Below are positions 58,813-64,000 of a stretch of DNA of 64,000 nucleotides, piece by piece. The translations under genes were made by a program, and so were the position numbers. The notes under the pieces are model-generated. The model was not told the DNA's origin, made no database searches, and saw nothing but the letters and a program-made list of their open reading frames with translations. The stretch spans positions 1 through 64,000 of the forward strand of contig CAJQUW010003058.1 in assembly GCA_907163375.1 (NCBI GenBank). The letters run 5' to 3'. The stretch is from Prostheceraeus crozeri (taxonomy: Eukaryota > Platyhelminthes > Polycladida > Euryleptidae). Each line of letters begins with the position of its first letter. Position 1 is the stretch's first letter.

Positions 58813-61800
58813 TATGGCTAAGCAGGGATTATTTCGTCATCATTTCATAAAAACATTAAAATGATTGACTTTAATGGAATATCTTCCACATTTCATTTAC
58901 ATTCATGTGTTTGAGCTGCATTCTTATCAATTTTTACATGTACTCCTAAGCAGCTTCTCAGCACATTGAACCAGTTCAGCGTCCTAAACAGCAATCATTC
59001 GGGTAATTCATGACCGAAAATCCAACAAAGTTGATTATTTTGAACTTTGAATTGCTGTTCATAGAACGAAGATGAGCGAGAGAGCAAATGAATGCAATCA
59101 TAGAAAGTTAGCACCGTGAGCTTCATGTCATTAAGAAGTTAAGGGGATGTGCTTCAGAGGGATAATGATTATTAGCACTACTAATACATAATCATCTATA
59201 ATAATATTTGATAACTTTTGTGATGCTGGTGACAAATGTGATAGTCTTCGAACTGGTACAGACTTTGAGGAGGCTAATGTAACAAAACAGTCAACAAAGT
59301 CAGCAAAGAAGACGGAGAAGATGACACTCTATGAAGAAGATGAACGACGGCACAAGAAAGGGTTTGAAGATTCGGTGGAATCAAGTAGAAGTTACGGACC
59401 TTAAACGACGGCCCCACTTATCTTAGTAAGGACTCAAATGCGTTTGAGATGCGGGTGTAGATGGGCTCCAATCAAATGAAGGCAAATCACAACCAATCAG
59501 ATGCTTGGCCATGATACAAAATAAATGACATGAATATTATGCCATATTTTAAATATCTGCCCATCTCATTCACTGCTCTCAAGGAATGAGTAGCTGCTGA
59601 AATAGGCAGGCTCATCAACTCATGAAAATAATGACTCCAGTGCTTAAATCTATCCATGCTGGACTCTGAAACGCAATCCTTAATTTCTACCGCATTGCTC
59701 TTCATTACATGTGAGTCTAATAGTGACTTTAATTTGATCTGACTCGGTCGCATTCGTCTTGCCGCCAAAACTTACAATTCAAACTAAAAGATCACCAATT
59801 TTGACAGACTTTTGAAAGTTTTGAAATTTGATTATAAATCACTTTGTTGATTGCTATTTACAATGTTGAACTGGTTGAATGTACTAAGAAGTTACTCGTA
59901 AGTATAAAAACAGATATTGACCACTCAAATATGCGCATATGAAGTGTGGATGACTCCTCTGCAACAACCCATTCCAATAAATATGTGAAATGCAATTCTG
60001 CAATGCTAAGTGACTTTAAATGTGATTACAAAGAAGACAGGTGATTATAAAGAAGAACTCAAAACCTCAGGAAACTTCAAAAAATTAAGTTTGCCACTAC
60101 TTCTGAATTTTTAGTAAGTAGTATTCACTTTATGTTTGAATTTCAAGACTTCTATTCGATGTCTGTGGTTGGATGTGACATATAGACTCATAGATAGAAC
60201 AGCATGTTTATTTTGAAAATCGAGGCGAGTCGCAAAAGTGGCAAAACCCAAGCAGCCAACTTGTCAATGCAAGGCTTGAATTTGAAATTCCAATCCGCCA
60301 AATCCAACGTTTTTTAGTCAAAAGTTGGACAATACGATAAAACTAGAATTCACCAAACGCAGGTCCAGCGGCTCAGGTTTACGAACTCTAAATCGAGAAT
60401 ACGACAGCGGGCCAAATGCCCCCGCCCCGATATGGAGACGGTTAAATGCGAAATATGCCTAAACCTATTATATTCAGGTTCTTTGCAACTGCTAGATTTC
60501 TTATAGCTTCATCTTCGTCAAGATATACATTGCTCATTTATATAGACTAATTTATTCGCTAGATTGCACTGCCAGGCATCCTGCTTGCATTTGTCTATCC
60601 TGCTCATAGTGCAATTGTATATCTTTGCGGTGTCGTGTTTATAAAAAAAAGAAATTGCAGTCTTTGTAGAGTTTCACAATGTTTTCTTTGATCGAAGAAG
60701 GACAAGTCAGACGCTCAGACTGTACTATTTGACATCAAACTATGACGACGCACGTTTCATGGCTTCAGCCGACCTAAGATGAGCCGCACAATTCGCACAA
60801 TTGTACTCTAATTCTTCATAGTTCGATGAATGATTCCGTGCCTTCTTCAATGTTGACTTTATGTTGACTTCAATAATGACTTAAATAATAATCACTGATG
60901 CACTTATTAGTGCGCATTGCAATAAGAAAAACATCGAATTCAATAAAATTATTTGACTACAATAACAATAAAGTATTTCAGTATTCATGTGTAACGACAT
61001 AAAAGGTCTGCCGCAGTCGAGCGAGTCAACAAAAGTTGACAATTCCATTGTTATGAAATAATCTGATATTTTGATGGCTAAAACGTCGTAAAATTAACTG
61101 GTCCAAGATTATATTCGATCGGTTTTCGACATAGTCGGTCAACCGTTCGTTCCTTAGCCTTCATCAGGAATTTCAGTTGCACGCGGATACCCATTGGTTC
61201 CCGTTTTGAGAGGTAAATGGTCGTTAAATAAGGTCAAATATTGATGAACTCCGGTTTTCGGTAATGAGAAGGTTTTCTATTAGAGGAAAAAAGGAACCAC
61301 GGGTCGGCACAAAAAACACAAACCAAGAGACGATTGAATTTTTATGCAATAATCACATGAGGATGGCCAATTAAGAATCTTTCTGGCTAGAAACTGTGAG
61401 ACGTTTCGTAGGCAACCCTCGTGCTATAGTACTTTACCAACTTCATCTGTATCCGAACGGCGAACAATGTGGGAAACTGCAGGTCGTATGACGTTTTTAA
61501 CGCAATTAGTCTAATGAACACTTGCATTTTCATAAAGACGATATACAACTTGCATCAACTGAAAACAAGTGAAGCATCAGAATTTATTCCTTTTTAATGA
61601 GTGAAATTTCAAATATTTATCAGATGTGGTCACTAGCAGTTTTCTGATCGTCAAGGGGGCTGTTTTCGAGATGATAAAATGGAGGAAGAGAAGTTTTGCA
61701 ATTGCGAAGCCATCCATGTGAACAAAGCAAATGAATGATGATCACAACTGCTGTAGCAGTGCACCACTGGGCTCTGCGAGATACTGTATGTAAAATTGAT

Positions 61801-61962
61801 AGAATAACGCAAATAAAAGAGGAAAATTTTAATTTAATGTTTTCTCGAGTAGAGCCTATGAGTTAAAGCACTTCACAGAAAGAGTGCTGTGCGTCTATAT
61901 AAAGGCGCTCTGTATGAATGTAGCGTCGGCAGGCTCTGTGTGAGAACAAATACGCCGCATAT
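58813..61962. other. No assigned gene; one exon-like frame
   Basis: A 70-codon open stretch at 59192-59403 has no start methionine. It reads CDAGDKCDSLRTGTDFEEAN, then KMTLYEEDERRHKKGFEDSV, and stops after SYGP. The charged composition looks coding, but no clean splice acceptor or family was recognised. A minus-strand frame at 59768-59487 is also unassigned. The rest shows nothing. Confidence 0.35.
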
Positions 61963-61985
61963 TAGTAAGTAAGTATGTAAGTAAA
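61963..61985. repeat. AAGT-type simple repeat
   Basis: AGTAAGTAAGTATGTAAGTAAAGT; the 3' tail of the minus-strand LINE. Confidence 0.8.
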
Positions 61986-62800
61986 GTGTATATTTTCATT
62001 CACATTGAAAATTAGGAGTAAGTCATTTACAATCAATCAATCATATGCACATAAGAGATAAATTCAGGAGCAGCAAATGCAAAGGTATGTCAGCGTAAAT
62101 GATAAATGAAAGTATTACTACATTATGCAATTATTTATGCCAAGGTAGAGAAAATGCTGTAAGATACCATCTATTCGAAAAAGGTCCCGTTTGCAAGAAT
62201 TGTTGCCATCGGAAAAAAAGAGCTTCTCCTTCGCGTTGTTTGAACTTGTGGTTGGATAAATCTCCCAGATCGAGTGGATTTCTGAGGACACAATTGGTGT
62301 AGCGGATGAAGTGGATAACTGGAAATGCTCTCCAAAAGTCGAATAGTGCTTCTCTCACGCAGGAATTTGATGTTAGGATAAGCATCACAACGGCAGTCAT
62401 CACCGCAGATGAGTCTATGCGATCTTCTTTGAATCTTATTTAGGACATCGTCATTTTGTGCAGACAATCCAATCATCAGTGGAGAACAATACTCGATGAC
62501 AGACAGTATCAGACCATTATACACTCGAAGAAGGCACGGGCGATGAAGAAATTTCTTTAGCACTCTAAGAGCATATAGTCGACGAGATGCACAAAGGTTG
62601 ATATGCTCTATTTGCCTGTTCCATTTCAGGTCATTTGTGAAATAAACGCCAAGAACTTTCAGTTCAGTTACCAAGGACATACCTGGAATGCTAGGAGCCA
62701 CATGAGTAGTAGATTTGGGGATCACAAATGCTTGCACTTGTTAATATTGAGACGCAAACTTTGTTAAAACTTTGAGATCCATATCCTGATTTAGAGTAAG
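61963..62800 (-). pseudogene. LINE (CR1/jockey-like) ORF2 3' fragment
   Basis: Minus-strand frame 62737-62171: QAFVIPKSTTHVAPSIPG, then LKVLGVYFTNDLKWNRQIEH. Next come RRLYALRVLKKFLHR, VYNGLILSVIEYCSPLMIGL and LNKIQRRSHRLICGDDCRCD, and finally HPLHQLCP before the stop. This is the thumb and C-terminal end of a non-LTR RT; the V-x-EYCSP and L-x-KIQRR blocks are diagnostic. RT palm motifs are absent, so the insertion is 5'-truncated near 62800. The minus-strand 3' end runs into an ACTT-type simple repeat at 61963-61985, the expected tail. It has few disruptions and is younger than the LINE remnant at 44.4-45.3 kb. Confidence 0.82.
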
Positions 62801-64000
62801 ATACATAGCACATTAGAGTCGGTGTAAAAAGATAGAGAATGGAAAAATTAGTGCTGCATGACAGCATTTTACTTTTAGTTTTACATTTCGAAGATTTTGC
62901 TGCATAAAATAATGCCGAGATGATGATCAAAATTACAAATGAAGGAAACTTAAGTTGTAATGTATGGAGCTATGCAAGGAGTCAGTCATCAAGGATGAGT
63001 CATGTGGCTGCATCAAGCAAGGCTTCGGCCCCTAACCTCCAACCTGCACCACTTGGCAGGGCCAGGCCGACCAAATCGGCACAACTACAAAGCAAACTGC
63101 CAACTGAATTTGGACAAAACTCTGATGAAAATTTACTGATACTTTTCTAAAACTGCTTGTCGTAGAGCAAATATCCGTTTCAGTGACCTGCTCGTCATTT
63201 AGCCCTAAATTTACCTTCTTAGAAAAAAGAAGGATTATATTTGATGTAATTTTGATATATTGAATTGTAAGTTATCTTGTTGATATATAGAGCAATTATA
63301 CAGTAATTGTAATCGAGTCCCTACCCGCCGACGTTGTTTCAAATTGAAGTCACATGGCAATGTTAGGCTGAGCGGAAGAGAATTCCTTTTCGCTCATCGT
63401 GTTGTTAGTACTTGTACATAGAATTCCTTACCAGAGAGTTTGTATTCTCATTACCCTCAAGTTATTCAAGCACTATGCAAAACACCACGTCGACCTCACA
63501 CATAATTATAATTTTCAATCATTTAATGCTTTGGCGATGTTTTGTAGGTTACACCCAAATGTTTGATCAACACGCAATGGCTTTTGTAGTATCTGCTGGA
63601 AACATAATCATTCATTCAAGTTTAATAAAGTTAAATTCATTTAACATAAATATAAAATTTGTCTGAATTTAATTCAAGTTTGAATTGAAAATGACCACAG
63701 CTAAACACCATTGCAAACTTCACTCTATTAAAAACAGCGAAAATAACCGGTTACGCCCCAGGAAATATCTGTTAATATCAGATCAATTTGATAACGTCAC
63801 GATAGAAATCAGCAAAAAGATAATTATATTCTGGATATTACTATTCAGACACTAAAATGCAAAGAAATTAAGGCGTTTGTTAGGGCGTTTGACTTTGTGC
63901 AGTGTACATTAAATTAAGAAAAAAGTTACGCATCGAATTCCTGCTTCGTGAAATGAAATAAGGTGAATTCATTCACCTCACCACGCATTTCACTCTAAAT
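62801..64000. other. No gene seen
   Basis: The frames at 62920-63150 and 63412-63666 have no motif. A small hairpin GGTGAATTCATTCACC lies near 63963-63978. Confidence 0.55.

Noticed and set aside
61090..61170. Minus-strand CTGATGAAGG ... GTCGAAAAC resembling PLE/LINE tail or ribozyme sequence
   Set aside because: The distance between the two core strings is about 35 bases without a convincing stem II, and no RT is adjacent.
1..64000. CRISPR arrays, bacterial operons, riboswitches, replication origins
   Set aside because: No regularly spaced short repeats or prokaryotic gene organisation. Introns, SINE/LINE pieces and PHD fingers mark the DNA as animal.

Overview
The window looks like gene-poor, AT-rich nuclear DNA from a metazoan. 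The evidence is spliceosomal-type introns in one transposase, microsatellites, a tRNA-like SINE, and a dense, layered mix of animal-type transposable elements. That mix (Penelope-like RT with GIY-YIG, invertebrate RTs with an FDFSTLYT motif, piggyBac, pogo/Jerky with a PHD finger, mariner, hAT, CR1/jockey-like LINE pieces) suggests a marine invertebrate, possibly a deuterostome such as an echinoderm, hemichordate or amphioxus. This placement is an inference and no host gene was recognised to anchor it.

Layout: 1-1800 holds a decayed reverse transcriptase (RT copy C). At 2031-5374 lies a 3.3 kb piggyBac element with CCCTCGGG termini and ATAA on both flanks; a 749-bp foldback MITE has split its transposase gene. 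At 5391-5460 is a small structured segment that recurs at the end of a second RT copy near 39.9 kb. A pogo/Jerky-type transposase with a C-terminal PHD finger and a tandemly duplicated small exon occupies 6203-8225. Between 8.5 and 28.6 kb there is mostly unassigned DNA. It contains four copies of one MITE family (TIR CACTAGGTGACAT), a degraded pogo-like element carrying a PHD remnant (14798-16141), a LINE tail (21.3-21.6 kb) and a perfect 2 x 257-bp palindrome (24285-24817).

The best-preserved gene is an uninterrupted 816-codon Penelope-like ORF at 29724-32174. It sits head to head with a 1.04 kb inverted partial copy of itself (28611-29670). From 37575 to 40931 a pair of ~260-bp inverted repeats encloses RT copy B. 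A mariner with intact TIRs and a twice-frameshifted transposase lies at 41749-43108, and a decayed LINE RT at 44406-45260 on the minus strand. Further right are a tandem repeat (47.8 kb), a probable SINE (48.5 kb), a hAT-like non-autonomous element with an 8-bp target duplication (50242-51287), another foldback (58209-58812), and a LINE 3' fragment on the minus strand (61963-62800).

The genes do not form a pathway. The window is a nested record of transposon activity. The least ordinary signal is the hairpin shared by 5391-5460 and 39861-39935: its core is conserved, its outer stem is completely different in sequence in the two copies, and both stems still pair. This is what a functional RNA structure at the end of a retroelement would look like.
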